From Acidimicrobiaceae bacterium (GTDB lineage Bacteria > Actinomycetota > Acidimicrobiia > Acidimicrobiales > UBA8190), in the NCBI GenBank assembly GCA_003151475.1, contig PLXQ01000057.1:1-56880 (forward strand): a DNA stretch of 56,880 nt, given 5' to 3'. Position numbers and translations under genes: made by a program. The notes under the pieces are model-generated. The model searched no databases. It was not told the DNA's origin and worked only from the letters and a program-made list of their open reading frames with translations. Below are positions 34,123 to 42,898 of this stretch, piece after piece (the stretch's first letter is position 1; the number at the start of each line of letters is the position of its first letter).

Positions 34123-34728
34123 GTGAAAAACCGAAAGTTCGTCATGGGAGCAGCAGCGATTCTGTTGCCGCTCAGCCTCATCAGCATGATCGGGGTGACA
34201 GCCGCATCAGCCAAGGCCGGGGCGATCAATCAGCCGGGAACGCTGACCTGCGCCAAGGTCACGGGCACGATTTCGTTCAGTCCCCCTCTAATCACTGGGG
34301 GAACGGCGAAGACCGACAACATCTCCGTGAGCGCCTCGCTGAAGAAGTGCAGTGTCGGCGGCGGTGGCACGGTGAAGGCGGCCAAGGGAACGGCCACGGC
34401 CTCGTACAGCAGTTCGGGCAACAACTGCACCTCGCTGGCGGCGCCTTCGACGACACCGATCACGTTCAACGTGACGTGGGCACCGGCGTCGAAGATCAAG
34501 CCGACTTCGATCACCTTCCCGGGCTCGACTCCGACGACGGGCACGAACCCTGGATTCAAACTTGGGCCCGCAACCAGCGGAGCCGGTTCGTACCCGGGAT
34601 CTGACAACTTCAAGAGCTCCACCTCATCGTCGACGCTGAAGCAGACCACGGCGCAGATCACGGCGATGTGTTCCGGGGCCGGCGTGTCGACGCTCAACAT
34701 CAAGAGCGGGACCTCGACGAGCAGCTGA
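34123..34728 (+). CDS. Secreted Ser/Thr-rich protein of unknown function
   Basis: A 201-residue exported protein. The GTG at 34123 follows GGAGGACAT, a perfect ribosome binding site; the ATG at 34121 is followed at once by TGA and cannot be used. The signal peptide is VKNRKFVMGAAAILLPLSLI with cleavage near ASAKA. The mature part is Ser/Thr/Gly-rich, with four Cys that could form two disulfides (LTCAKV, LKKCSV, GNNCTS, AMCSGA) and a beta-rich pattern beginning GTISFSPPL. I recognise no named family. A strong terminator follows, so it is a monocistronic unit. Confidence 0.75.
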   Translation: MKNRKFVMGAAAILLPLSLISMIGVTAASAKAGAINQPGTLTCAKVTGTISFSPPLITGGTAKTDNISVSASLKKCSVGGGGTVKAAKGTATASYSSSGNNCTSLAAPSTTPITFNVTWAPASKIKPTSITFPGSTPTTGTNPGFKLGPATSGAGSYPGSDNFKSSTSSSTLKQTTAQITAMCSGAGVSTLNIKSGTSTSS

Positions 34729-34786
34729 GTACGTTTCGAAAGTGGTGATCGAGCCCCTTCGGTTGGGGTCATGTCACCGAGATGGA

Positions 34787-34822
34787 AAACGGCGGGCCGG
34801 GCGTAAGCCCGGCCCGCCGTTT
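34787..34822 (+). terminator. Strong hairpin terminator
   Basis: A perfect 16-bp stem (34787-34802 with 34807-34822) with a GTAA tetraloop, 58 bp past the secreted protein stop. The stem runs from AAAC to GTTT, so a short U-run ends the right arm. It also insulates the pgsA operon from upstream reading. Confidence 0.9.
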
Positions 34823-34988
34823 GCAATTGCGGGGAGCGAGCGATTCCGGCGTGAGCGCCCCGGCGGCGAAGGGGGCGGAACGGTCACGAAGACCCAAAGC
34901 CGCAGCTGACCAGGGTTCACGCGGTCCGGGGACGGCCAACGGGCTGATGGTACTCTGGAGGGGTCAGTCCTGAGGAGGAAGCTCGCAC

Positions 34989-35876
34989 ATGTTCGATGGC
35001 CGCTGGCGACACGCCGTGGACCGAACGACCAAGCCGGTCGGTAAAGCGCTGGTCAGGACCGGCATCACCGCCGATGTGCTCACCGTCTTCGGACTGGTCA
35101 TGTCCGTGGTCACCGCCATCGCCGTGGGCTCGGGGCACCTCGTCTACGGGATCATTCTGCTCTTTCCGACCGGCCTGCCCGACCTCTTCGACGGTCCCGT
35201 GGCCAAGGCGGCGGGGACGGCCTCGATTCGGGGCGCCTTCTTCGACTCCGTGGCCGACCGGGTCTCCGACGCCTTTCTCTTCGGCGGCGTGTCGTGGTAC
35301 CTCGCCGCGCACCATGACGGCCAGCTCGTGCTCCTGCCTTTCGCCATCCTGGCGCTGACGGCGCTGATCTCCTACCAGCGGGCCAAGGCCGAGCTCCTCG
35401 GTTTGTCGGCCAGTGGCGGACTGATGGAGCGGGCCGAGCGGTTCATCTTGCTCGGGGTGTGCTTCATCGCCGGTGCCGTTTCCCCCGGCGCCTTCGTCCC
35501 CGCTCTGTGGGTGTTCTTGGGGCTCATCACCGCCACCGCCATAGGGCGGTTCGTGCGGGTGTGGAAGGAAGCCGAAGGGCCCGTGCGGGTCCCCTCCGGC
35601 CGTGCGCCGCGCGGCGCATCTCCCGAGCGGGCCCTGGCCCGCCGGCGCGACGCCCGGGTCGATTCCCGGTGGCGGACCTGGCGCGAGACGCGCGCCCAGC
35701 GCGACGACAGCGGTGTGCACTTCGTGCAGCGCCGACGGGCCGATCAATCTCTCGGTCGCTGGCGCGCCCGTCGTCAGAGCGTGATCGCCAGTCGGTCGGG
35801 TCGGATCTGGCGCGCCCGGCGCGCCGAACGGCCCCGTGAGCGCACCGGCCGTCGGCCCGGTGCCGGCGGGTCCTGA
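34989..35876 (+). CDS. pgsA1: CDP-alcohol phosphatidyltransferase, phosphatidylinositol-phosphate synthase type
   Basis: A 295-residue membrane enzyme. The signature is D65, D68-G69, A72, then G82, D86 and D90 (DLFDGPVAK...GAFFDSVAD); the usual AR is AK (Lys73). In this gene neighbourhood it should join CDP-diacylglycerol to inositol phosphate, the first lipid of the PIM pathway. Six helices fit residues 25-190. The last 100 residues are an Arg-rich, probably disordered tail (for example RRRDARVDSRWRTWRETRAQ) that ordinary synthases lack. GAGGAGG lies upstream of the ATG. patA and pimA follow on the same strand. Confidence 0.85.
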   Translation: MFDGRWRHAVDRTTKPVGKALVRTGITADVLTVFGLVMSVVTAIAVGSGHLVYGIILLFPTGLPDLFDGPVAKAAGTASIRGAFFDSVADRVSDAFLFGGVSWYLAAHHDGQLVLLPFAILALTALISYQRAKAELLGLSASGGLMERAERFILLGVCFIAGAVSPGAFVPALWVFLGLITATAIGRFVRVWKEAEGPVRVPSGRAPRGASPERALARRRDARVDSRWRTWRETRAQRDDSGVHFVQRRRADQSLGRWRARRQSVIASRSGRIWRARRAERPRERTGRRPGAGGS

Positions 35877-35899
35877 GCACTCCACGCGCTGACACAGAA

Positions 35900-36874
35900 G
35901 TGGACGCCCCTCTGACGTCGGAGGCGCGCGCCCAGGCCACGTATCTGATCTACCGGGGTCTCGGGACAGCCATGCAGCGTCTGCCCGAACCGGTGGCCAC
36001 CGTGGCCGCCGTCGTCGTGGGCATGGCGCTGACCGGAGTCCGACGCGACTCCCGGAAGTTCTACGCCCGGCATCTGCGACGAGTGCTCGGAGAAGGACTG
36101 TCCGACGCCGAGGTACGGGCATGGACGCGACGGGCCTTTCTGAACTACGCCCGCTACTGGCTCGAGGGGGCGCGCTTACCGGCCATCGATCCTCAGGTAG
36201 TGAACTCGCGGATGATGGTGGAGTCGGGGTACGAGCACATCGTGGCCGGGATGGCGGCGGGAAAAGGTGTGGTGCTGGCCCTGCCCCACCTCGGACGCTG
36301 GGAATGGGGGGGCGCCTGGCTCAACCTGGAGGGCTATCCGATGACGGCGGTCGCCGAAACCATCAATCCCCCGAAGCTCTATGACTGGTTCGTCTCGCAG
36401 CGCCAGGCTCTCGGGCTCACCATCGTTCCTCTCGGCCCCGAGGCCGGAGGGGTGCTGCTGCGGACGCTCCGCGGTGGCGGCCTGGTGGGGCTGCTGTGCG
36501 ATCGTGACATCGTGGGCAACGGGGTCGAGGTGGAGTTCTTCGGAGAGCGCACCACATTGCCGGCGGGACCGGCCACCCTGGCCCTGCGCACGGGCGCCGC
36601 GCTGCTGCCCACCGCCGTCTACGGCGGACCGGGTCGTGACCACACCGCGGTCATACTGCCCCCCGTGGCGGCCGAGAGGACCGGTCGGCTCCGGGCCGAC
36701 GTGACCCGGGTTACGCAACAGGTGGCGCACGATCTCGAGGGACTCATACGCCGGGCCCCCGACCAGTGGTATCTGTTCCAGCCCAACTGGCCGAGCGACC
36801 GGGGCGAGCCGCCACTCGGAACCGCCGACGTTTCCGCCCCGGGCCACGCGTCGTCGAGCGACGACGGGATCTGA
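35900..36874 (+). CDS. patA: Phosphatidylinositol mannoside acyltransferase
   Basis: A 324-residue lysophospholipid-acyltransferase-fold enzyme that puts an acyl chain on the mannose of PIM1/PIM2 at the membrane. The catalytic HxxxxE is H130-L-G-R-W-E135, followed by CDRDIVGNG, EVEFFGERTTLP and WYLFQPNW, all close to the mycobacterial enzyme. It starts with GTG 23 bp after pgsA1. Position between pgsA1 and pimA matches M. tuberculosis (Rv2611c). The C-terminal 30 residues are unstructured. Confidence 0.92.
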   Translation: MDAPLTSEARAQATYLIYRGLGTAMQRLPEPVATVAAVVVGMALTGVRRDSRKFYARHLRRVLGEGLSDAEVRAWTRRAFLNYARYWLEGARLPAIDPQVVNSRMMVESGYEHIVAGMAAGKGVVLALPHLGRWEWGGAWLNLEGYPMTAVAETINPPKLYDWFVSQRQALGLTIVPLGPEAGGVLLRTLRGGGLVGLLCDRDIVGNGVEVEFFGERTTLPAGPATLALRTGAALLPTAVYGGPGRDHTAVILPPVAAERTGRLRADVTRVTQQVAHDLEGLIRRAPDQWYLFQPNWPSDRGEPPLGTADVSAPGHASSSDDGI

Positions 36875-36884
36875 CGGTCACGCC

Positions 36885-38012
36885 GTGCGCGTGGCGCTCG
36901 TATGCCCGTACAGCCTGAGCCGGCCCGGTGGTGTCCAGGGTCAGGTGCTCGGGTTGGCCCGCGCCCTGCAGGCCATGGATCACGAGGCGCTGGTGCTTGC
37001 CCCCGCCGACGGACCGGTCGAGGCGCCCGGTCTGGCCGCCGGGAGCGTGGTGAACCTCGGCCGCTCCCTGGCCGTGCCCGCCAACGGATCGGTGGCACCC
37101 ATCTCCCTCGGGCCCTTCGCCGCCGGTCGGGCCGTGCGGACGGTGCGCCGGGCCGGTTGCGACATCGTGCACCTGCACGAGCCCCTCGCCCCCGGTGCCG
37201 GGTGGGCCTGTCTGGCGCTGTGTCCGCAGCCCCTGATCGGCACCTTCCACCGGTCCGGCGCGTCGACGGCCTATCGGGTGTTCGGTCCGCTGGCTCGTTG
37301 GGCCGCCGGTCGTCTCGATGTGCGCTGCGCCGTGTCGCCCGAGGCGAGGGCGACGGCGGCCGAAGCCTTGGGCGGTGACTACGAGGTGGTCGGCAACGGG
37401 GTGGAGATGGACCGCTTCAGCGAGGCCGCACCGTGGGCCACCGACGGTCCGACGGTACTTTTCGTGGGCCGGCACGAACGTCGCAAGGGGCTCGGTGTCC
37501 TGCTCGACGCTTTCCGCCGCATCGGCGACGACGGCTCTGTTCCCCCGGCCACTTTGTGGGTGGTGGGCCACGGTCCCGAGACCGACTCCCTGAGGGCGCG
37601 CACATCGGCTGAGAACCGGGTGCAGTGGTTGGGGCGTGTGGGCGACGACGAGCTGGCGGCGCGGCTACGGGGGGCCGATGTGCTGTGTGCGCCGTCGCTC
37701 GGGGGCGAGTCGTTCGGGATGGTCCTGTTGGAGGCCATGGCGGCCCGGACGGCCGTGGTGGCGAGCGACATTCCCGGCTACGCCTTCGTCGCCGGTGGAC
37801 ACGCCTCGCTCGTGACACCGGGCGACGCCGGCGCCCTGGCCGGGGCCCTCGGACGGGCGGTGACCGACGTGGCCGGCTCGACGGGGATGTCGGCCCCCGG
37901 CGCTCTCGACAGCGCCTACGCCCATGCCTCGACCTGGTCGATGGCCCGCCTGGCCGAGCGCTACCTGGGGATTTACGAGGAAACACTGGCCCTGCGTTCC
38001 CGGGCCGGTTGA
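36885..38012 (+). CDS. pimA: GDP-mannose-dependent phosphatidylinositol alpha-mannosyltransferase
   Basis: A 375-residue GT4 glycosyltransferase that transfers the first mannose to phosphatidylinositol at the cytoplasmic face. The GT-B halves are visible: VCPYSLSRPGGVQGQVLGLA at the N-terminus with the GG loop, IVHLHEPLAPG, GNGVEMDRF, then VGRHERRKGLGVLLDAFRR and the donor-site motif GGESFGMVLLEAMA with its EX7E glutamates. It starts with GTG 10 bp after patA. The order pgsA1-patA-pimA identifies the role better than sequence alone would. Confidence 0.92.
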   Translation: MRVALVCPYSLSRPGGVQGQVLGLARALQAMDHEALVLAPADGPVEAPGLAAGSVVNLGRSLAVPANGSVAPISLGPFAAGRAVRTVRRAGCDIVHLHEPLAPGAGWACLALCPQPLIGTFHRSGASTAYRVFGPLARWAAGRLDVRCAVSPEARATAAEALGGDYEVVGNGVEMDRFSEAAPWATDGPTVLFVGRHERRKGLGVLLDAFRRIGDDGSVPPATLWVVGHGPETDSLRARTSAENRVQWLGRVGDDELAARLRGADVLCAPSLGGESFGMVLLEAMAARTAVVASDIPGYAFVAGGHASLVTPGDAGALAGALGRAVTDVAGSTGMSAPGALDSAYAHASTWSMARLAERYLGIYEETLALRSRAG

Positions 38013-38022
38013 ACGCGGCACC

Positions 38023-38028
38023 TACACT
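38023..38028 (+). promoter_or_regulatory. Candidate leaderless -10 for the M48 protease gene
   Basis: TACACT ends 6 nt before the ATG at 38035. There is no Shine-Dalgarno sequence between, which fits a leaderless transcript starting inside the short pimA-M48 gap. Confidence 0.45.
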
Positions 38029-38034
38029 TCGGCC

Positions 38035-39228
38035 ATGGCCGCTTCCTCCGGCTCCTCCTCAGGCCGCCGTCGCGGTGGGCGTCCCCCCTCGTCGGGGAAT
38101 CAGCGCGCCGGTGCATCGGGCTCGGGCGGTTCGGGCACCCCCCGGTCGACGCGTCCCTCGGGGTCGGGCTCGGGCGGCAGCCGTTCCGGCGGAGGGGGCG
38201 GGCCCAGTAGTGGGCGCAATAGTGGGCCCGGTGGTGGGCGCGGGGGCAGCGGACGAAGCGGTGGAGGAAGCAGTGGCGGGCGCCAGGGCGGTTCGGGGCG
38301 CAACCGCTCCGGCGGCGGCGGTTCCAACCGCTCCGGCGGGCAGCGGGGGTCGTCGGGTCGCGGTCCGGCGCCGCTCGTATCCGAGCCCGTCGTCACCATC
38401 GAGCATCCTCCGGCGCCGAACGAGGAAGAGGCTCTGGCGCGCCGTAACCGTCGGCGCGGACTGGCCCTCGCCGCCTTCCCCGGTGTGCTCGTCGGCATCG
38501 TGGTCGCCGTGGTGGGCATCGCACTCATCGATGTCATTGCCGGTGTCGTGGCCGGCGCCGCCATCGGGATCGTCGTCGCCGTGGCCACGTGGCGGTCGGC
38601 CACGCCCGCTCTCGTGCGTGCCCTGCACGCCGAACCGGCCGACGAGGACGACTATGCCCGCGTCTTCAACATGGTCGAAGGGCTGTGTGCCTCGATGGGC
38701 CTCGCCCTGCCGACGGTGTGCGTGGTGGAGGATGACGCTCGTGGTGCGGTGACTTTGGGGCGCCGCCGCCAGCTGGCCGTCCTCGTCATCACCTCGGGTC
38801 TGGTCGATGCACTCGACCCCGTCCAGCTCGAGGGCGTGCTCGCCCATGAACTGGTCCACGTGAAGTGCGCCGACATCGTTCCCGCCACCATGGCCGCCGC
38901 CATCGCCCTTCCCTTTGCGTCGGTGGTGCCGGGCACGGCCAACCTCGTCCACGCCCTGGGCGGTCGCGGTCGGGAATTCCGCACCGATCAGCAGGCGGTG
39001 AGGGTGACCCGCTATCCGCCGGGACTGCGCGAGGCGTTGGCCTGCATGATCGACGGTCCCGCCTCGAGGCCCCCGTCGGCCCTGGCCGGACGGGCAGTGG
39101 CGCAGGTGACCCGGTGGTTGTGGACGGTGTCGTTGCCCGATTCTTCGGGAGGACGGCGCTCGGGCGGAGGTGTGGCCGGAGAGCTCGATGACGCCGCCGT
39201 GCGGATCAGCGCTCTCGACGAATGGTGA
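38035..39228 (+). CDS. M48-like membrane metalloprotease with Gly/Ser/Arg-rich N-terminus
   Basis: A 397-residue protein. Residues 1-110 are low-complexity Gly/Ser/Arg (for example SGGRQGGSGRNRSGGGG), probably disordered. Two helices follow (about 148-172 and 175-190). Then comes a peptidase M48-like domain with the zinc motif HELVH in VLAHELVHVK and the downstream EFRTDQQAV segment, matching the ExxxD ligand region. It should be a membrane zinc protease of the HtpX type. Between the conserved pim and pdx genes M. tuberculosis has different genes, so this is lineage-specific content. Confidence 0.82.
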   Translation: MAASSGSSSGRRRGGRPPSSGNQRAGASGSGGSGTPRSTRPSGSGSGGSRSGGGGGPSSGRNSGPGGGRGGSGRSGGGSSGGRQGGSGRNRSGGGGSNRSGGQRGSSGRGPAPLVSEPVVTIEHPPAPNEEEALARRNRRRGLALAAFPGVLVGIVVAVVGIALIDVIAGVVAGAAIGIVVAVATWRSATPALVRALHAEPADEDDYARVFNMVEGLCASMGLALPTVCVVEDDARGAVTLGRRRQLAVLVITSGLVDALDPVQLEGVLAHELVHVKCADIVPATMAAAIALPFASVVPGTANLVHALGGRGREFRTDQQAVRVTRYPPGLREALACMIDGPASRPPSALAGRAVAQVTRWLWTVSLPDSSGGRRSGGGVAGELDDAAVRISALDEW

Positions 39229-39296
39229 GCGCCCGACCAAGGGTGAACCCCGGGGTCCGGGTACGGCGGGGCCGGAGGCGGCCGGGGACCCGGCGG

Positions 39297-39302
39297 TAGA
39301 CT
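39297..39302 (+). promoter_or_regulatory. Candidate leaderless -10 for pdxS
   Basis: TAGACT ends 7 nt before the pdxS ATG and no ribosome binding site intervenes, so the message would start at the AUG. Confidence 0.5.
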
Positions 39303-39309
39303 CCTGTTC

Positions 39310-40266
39310 ATGAGCGACGCCCCCACCACCTCACCGACGACACCGGGCGCATCCGAGACGATGCCTGAGCGCCAGGGGGCGAGCGGTGGCCGGCAGACGG
39401 CGACCTTCACCGTGAAGCGGGGACTGGCCGACATGTTGCGCGGCGGCGTGATCATGGACGTCATCGACGCCGACCAGGCCCGTGTGGCCGAGGACGCCGG
39501 CGCCGTGGCCGTGATGGCCCTCGAGCGCGTGCCTTCGGACATCCGGGCCCAGGGCGGAGTGGCCCGGATGAGCGATCCCGCGCTGGTGGAGGGTATCCAG
39601 CAGGCCGTGACCATCCCGGTGATGGCCAAGGCACGGATCGGCCATTTCGCCGAGGCGCAGGTCCTCGAGGCTCTGGCTGTCGACTACATCGACGAGAGCG
39701 AAGTCCTCACCCCGGCCGACGAGGCGTACCACATCGACAAGTGGTCGTTCCGGGTGCCGTTCGTGTGCGGGGCCACCAATCTGGGTGAGGCGTTACGACG
39801 GATCTCCGAGGGGGCATGCCTCATCCGTTCCAAGGGTGAGGCGGGGACGGGGAACATCGTGGAGGCCGTCCGCCATCTGCGTTCGATCCTGGGCGACATC
39901 GGAGCCCTGACGACGGCTGACGCGGCCGAGCTCTACGGATGGGCGAAGAAGCTGTCGGCCCCGATTGAGCTGGTGCGCGAAGTGGCCGACACCGGTCGGC
40001 TGCCCGTTCCGTTGTTCTGCGCCGGGGGGATCGCCACCCCGGCTGATGCGTCACTGGTGATGCAGCTGGGGGCCGAAGCCGTGTTCGTGGGATCGGGCAT
40101 CTTCAAGAGCGAGGACCCGGCGCGGCGCGCCCGGGCCATCGTCGAGGCGACCACGCATCACGACGACCCGCAGATCGTGGCCAAGGTGAGCAGGGGACTC
40201 GGAGCGTCGATGCCGGGACTCGAGATCGGCACCCTTGACCAGCGCATGGCCGGACGCGGCTGGTAA
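39310..40266 (+). CDS. pdxS: Pyridoxal 5'-phosphate synthase subunit PdxS
   Basis: A 318-residue PLP synthase barrel that makes PLP from ribose 5-phosphate, glyceraldehyde 3-phosphate and ammonia. Key residues are D50, the imine Lys K107 in [10 protein letters not shown] and the swinging Lys K175 in [30 protein letters not shown] is the family signature. It is about 25 residues longer than Bacillus PdxS at the N-terminus, a variable tail. Ammonia comes from PdxT encoded 48 bp downstream. Confidence 0.97.
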   Translation: MSDAPTTSPTTPGASETMPERQGASGGRQTATFTVKRGLADMLRGGVIMDVIDADQARVAEDAGAVAVMALERVPSDIRAQGGVARMSDPALVEGIQQAVTIPVMAKARIGHFAEAQVLEALAVDYIDESEVLTPADEAYHIDKWSFRVPFVCGATNLGEALRRISEGACLIRSKGEAGTGNIVEAVRHLRSILGDIGALTTADAAELYGWAKKLSAPIELVREVADTGRLPVPLFCAGGIATPADASLVMQLGAEAVFVGSGIFKSEDPARRARAIVEATTHHDDPQIVAKVSRGLGASMPGLEIGTLDQRMAGRGW

Positions 40267-40314
40267 GGCGGGACCGGGTCGTGCGAGACGTGTCCGCCAC
40301 CGAGGTGCCTCCAG

Positions 40315-40965
40315 GTGAGGATCGGCGTCCTCGCTCTGCAGGGCGACGTCGCCGAGCACCGTCGCGCCCTCGCTGATCTCGGGGTCGACAGCGCGCCGGT
40401 GCGCCGGCCCGCTGAGCTGTCGCAGTTGGACGGCATCGTCATACCGGGGGGCGAGTCGACCACCATGTCGATGCTCCTGGCATCGTCGGGGCTCCTCGAA
40501 CCGCTGGGCAAGGAGATCGCCGCCGGCCTGCCCGCCTTCGGTACCTGCGCCGGCATGATCCTGCTGGGCTCCTCGGTGATCGGAGGACGCAGCGACCAGA
40601 TCTGTTACGGCGCCATCGACATCGGCGTCCGGCGCAACGGCTACGGCCGGCAACTGGCTTCGTTCGAATGCGAGTTGGACGTGGCCGCCATCGGCTCGGA
40701 CCCGTTGCACGCCGTTTTCATCCGGGCTCCCCTGGTGGAGTCGGCCGGCGACGCCGTGGAGGTCCTGGCCGTCGTGGATCCGTCGACCGAGACACCCGAC
40801 GACCCCGGTGACAGCGGCGTGGGTGGCCTCACCGACGTCGGTGTGGCCACACCGGTGCTGTGCCGTCAGGACTCGGTCCTGGTGGCCGCATTTCATCCTG
40901 AGCTCACCGCCGACCGGCGGGTGCACCGACTGTTCGTATCGATGATCGAGAAGAGGGGACGCTAG
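40315..40965 (+). CDS. pdxT: Pyridoxal 5'-phosphate synthase glutaminase subunit PdxT
   Basis: A 216-residue class I glutaminase that feeds ammonia to PdxS. The nucleophile is C78 in FGTCAGM, the oxyanion strand is PGGEST, and the His/Glu pair is in FHPELT. A GTG start gives MRIGVLALQGDVAEH, the exact family N-terminus. An insert at about 160-185 (STETPDDPGDSGVGG) is longer than in Bacillus. The yebC start follows after 2 bp. Confidence 0.96.
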   Translation: MRIGVLALQGDVAEHRRALADLGVDSAPVRRPAELSQLDGIVIPGGESTTMSMLLASSGLLEPLGKEIAAGLPAFGTCAGMILLGSSVIGGRSDQICYGAIDIGVRRNGYGRQLASFECELDVAAIGSDPLHAVFIRAPLVESAGDAVEVLAVVDPSTETPDDPGDSGVGGLTDVGVATPVLCRQDSVLVAAFHPELTADRRVHRLFVSMIEKRGR

Positions 40966-40967
40966 AG

Positions 40968-41717
40968 ATGTCCGGACACTCGAAATGGGCCACCACCAAA
41001 CACCGCAAGGCCGCCGTGGACCAAGCGCGGGCCAAGAGCTTCGCCAAGCTGATCCGGCTGCTCGAGGTGGCAGCACGCGAGGGGGGCAGTGACCTCACGT
41101 CCAACGCCAACCTGCGCAGCATGTTCGAAAAGGCGCGCTCGGCGTCGGTTCCCATGGACACCATCGAACGTGCCATCAAGCGGGGTTCGGGGGAGCTCGA
41201 AGGTGTGCGCTACGAACAGGTGAACTACGAAGGCTACGCACCCGGCGGCGTGGCCATCATCGTCGAGACGCTCACCGACAACCGCAACCGCACCGGCGCC
41301 GAGGTCCGCAACGTGTTCTCCCGAAGCGGTGGTTCCATGGCCGAGCCGGGGGCGGTGTCGTGGCAGTTCGAGCGCAAGGCCGTGATCGAACTTCCCCGCA
41401 CCCTCGACGAGGACAAGGTGATGGAAGTGGCCATGGAGGCCGGCGCCGAGGATCTGAGTGACGACGGTGAGCACTGGGTGGTGACCGCCGCGCCGACCGA
41501 TCTGGGGGCTGTACGGGCCGGACTCGAAGCGGCCGGCATGACGGTCGAATCGGCCGAGCCGGCCATGGTGGCGTCGACCACCGTTCCTGTCACCGAGGTG
41601 GGCGAGGCCCGGCAGGTCCTGCGCCTCTTGGAGGCCCTCGACGACCACGACGACGTGCAGAACGTCTGGTCCAACTTCGACATGCCCGACGAGGTCATGG
41701 CCGCCGCCGGCGAGTGA
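40968..41717 (+). CDS. yebC: YebC/PmpR-family protein
   Basis: A 249-residue YebC-family protein, long annotated as a transcriptional regulator and in some bacteria shown to relieve ribosome stalling at polyproline. The N-terminus MSGHSKWATTKHRKAAVDQA (family: SGHSKWxxIKHKK) and the middle YEGYAPGGVAIIVETLTDNR are unmistakable. The carboxy end SNFDMPDEVM is also canonical. It sits between pdxT and ruvCAB, the order common in actinobacteria. Confidence 0.95.
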   Translation: MSGHSKWATTKHRKAAVDQARAKSFAKLIRLLEVAAREGGSDLTSNANLRSMFEKARSASVPMDTIERAIKRGSGELEGVRYEQVNYEGYAPGGVAIIVETLTDNRNRTGAEVRNVFSRSGGSMAEPGAVSWQFERKAVIELPRTLDEDKVMEVAMEAGAEDLSDDGEHWVVTAAPTDLGAVRAGLEAAGMTVESAEPAMVASTTVPVTEVGEARQVLRLLEALDDHDDVQNVWSNFDMPDEVMAAAGE

Positions 41718-41761
41718 GGGACCGCCCCGACACCGTCCACCTCGACCTCGGGCCGCCTTGC

Positions 41762-41767
41762 TAAGGT
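41762..41767 (+). promoter_or_regulatory. Candidate leaderless -10 for ruvC
   Basis: TAAGGT ends 7 nt before the ruvC GTG with no ribosome binding site. The same hexamer occurs at 44063-44068 before yajC, there with a 33-nt leader and a GGAG-type site. Confidence 0.45.
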
Positions 41768-41774
41768 CGAACGC

Positions 41775-42299
41775 GTGTTCGTCCTGGGCATCGACCCCGG
41801 CCTGTCGCGCTGTGGCTACGGCTTGGTACAGCGCTCCGGGAGCCGGCTCACAGCAAGCGCCGGGGGGGTGGTGACCACCAGCGCCGAGACCCCCCTGCCC
41901 GAGCGTCTGCACACGCTCTTCTGCGAGCTGCGAGCCCTGGTCGACGAGATGCATCCCGATGCCGTGGTCGTCGAGCGGGTCTTCTTCCAGACGAATGTCC
42001 GCACGGCCATGGCCACCGGCCAGGCCGGTGGGCTGGCCCTGGTGGTGGCGGCCGAGGCGGGGTGCGAGATCGCCCAGTACACGTCCAACGAGGTCAAGCA
42101 GGCCGTTGTCGGTTTCGGCAGCGCATCGAAGCAGCAGGTACAGAACATGGTCGCCGCTCTGTTGGAGCTCCCCGAGCCCCCGAACCCTCCCGACGTGGCC
42201 GACGCCCTGGCGCTGGCCGTCTGCCATCTGACGTCGCAGCCTCTGCGACGGGCCATCGAAGCCGCCGGGGCCGGCACCGGCGGGGGAGGGCGACCGTGA
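41775..42299 (+). CDS. ruvC: Holliday junction resolvase RuvC
   Basis: A 174-residue endonuclease that cuts Holliday junctions in the RuvABC complex. The four catalytic acids are D7 (GIDPGLSRCGYG), E67 (VVVERVFF), D140 and D143 (PPDVADALALA), matching E. coli D7, E66, D138 and D141. It starts with GTG, and its stop overlaps the ruvA start as GTGA. Confidence 0.97.
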   Translation: MFVLGIDPGLSRCGYGLVQRSGSRLTASAGGVVTTSAETPLPERLHTLFCELRALVDEMHPDAVVVERVFFQTNVRTAMATGQAGGLALVVAAEAGCEIAQYTSNEVKQAVVGFGSASKQQVQNMVAALLELPEPPNPPDVADALALAVCHLTSQPLRRAIEAAGAGTGGGGRP

Positions 42300-42898
42300 T
42301 CGGGTGGTTGAGCGGGACGCTGATCGCCCGGACGGCCGATGGTGAGCTGCTCGTCGACGTGCACGGAGTCGGCTACCGGGTGAGCGTGCCGACGCCCCTT
42401 CTCGCCGCCGCCGGCGAACAGGGCTCGGCGGTGACGTTGCACGTGCACACCCATGTCCGCGAGGACGCCATCGTGCTGTACGGCTTCGCCACCACCGAGG
42501 AGCGGCGCTGCTTCGAAGCTCTGCTGTCGGCACATGGCGTGGGGCCGTCGCTCGCCCTGGCCGTGCTCTGCGCCCTGCGGCCGGCCGATCTCGTCCGGGC
42601 CGTGCTGGAGGAAGACCTCGACACGCTGTCCACCGTTCCCGGAGTGGGTCGCAAGACCGCGGCGCGCCTGGTCCTCGATCTGCGCACCCGCCTGGAGCTG
42701 CCCGAGTACTCCGGTTCGGCGGTGCCCGGTGGGGCGCCCACGGGCGCGACCGAACCGCGCGGTGAGGTGCGGGCCGCCCTGGTGGAGCTCGGCTACGGGC
42801 CCGATGAAATCCGACGCGCCCTGCACGACATCCCCGACGAGGGCGCCGTGGAGGAGATGTTGCGCCAGGCGCTGCGTGAGCTGGCGGGCGCCCGGTGA
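42296..42898 (+). CDS. ruvA: Holliday junction branch migration protein RuvA
   Basis: A 200-residue four-way-junction-binding protein. The N-terminal OB fold is [20 protein letters not shown]; two helix-hairpin-helix motifs follow ([18 protein letters not shown] and [19 protein letters not shown]); the C-terminal RuvB-binding domain is after a short linker. The GTG at 42296 follows GGGGGAGGG and overlaps the ruvC stop; its own stop overlaps the ruvB start (GTGA). Confidence 0.97.
   Translation: MIGWLSGTLIARTADGELLVDVHGVGYRVSVPTPLLAAAGEQGSAVTLHVHTHVREDAIVLYGFATTEERRCFEALLSAHGVGPSLALAVLCALRPADLVRAVLEEDLDTLSTVPGVGRKTAARLVLDLRTRLELPEYSGSAVPGGAPTGATEPRGEVRAALVELGYGPDEIRRALHDIPDEGAVEEMLRQALRELAGAR

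Noticed and set aside
39229..39296. GC-rich inverted segments before pdxS as a terminator or riboswitch
   Set aside because: Only a 6-bp pairing survives inspection, and PdxS genes are not known to me to carry a PLP riboswitch here.
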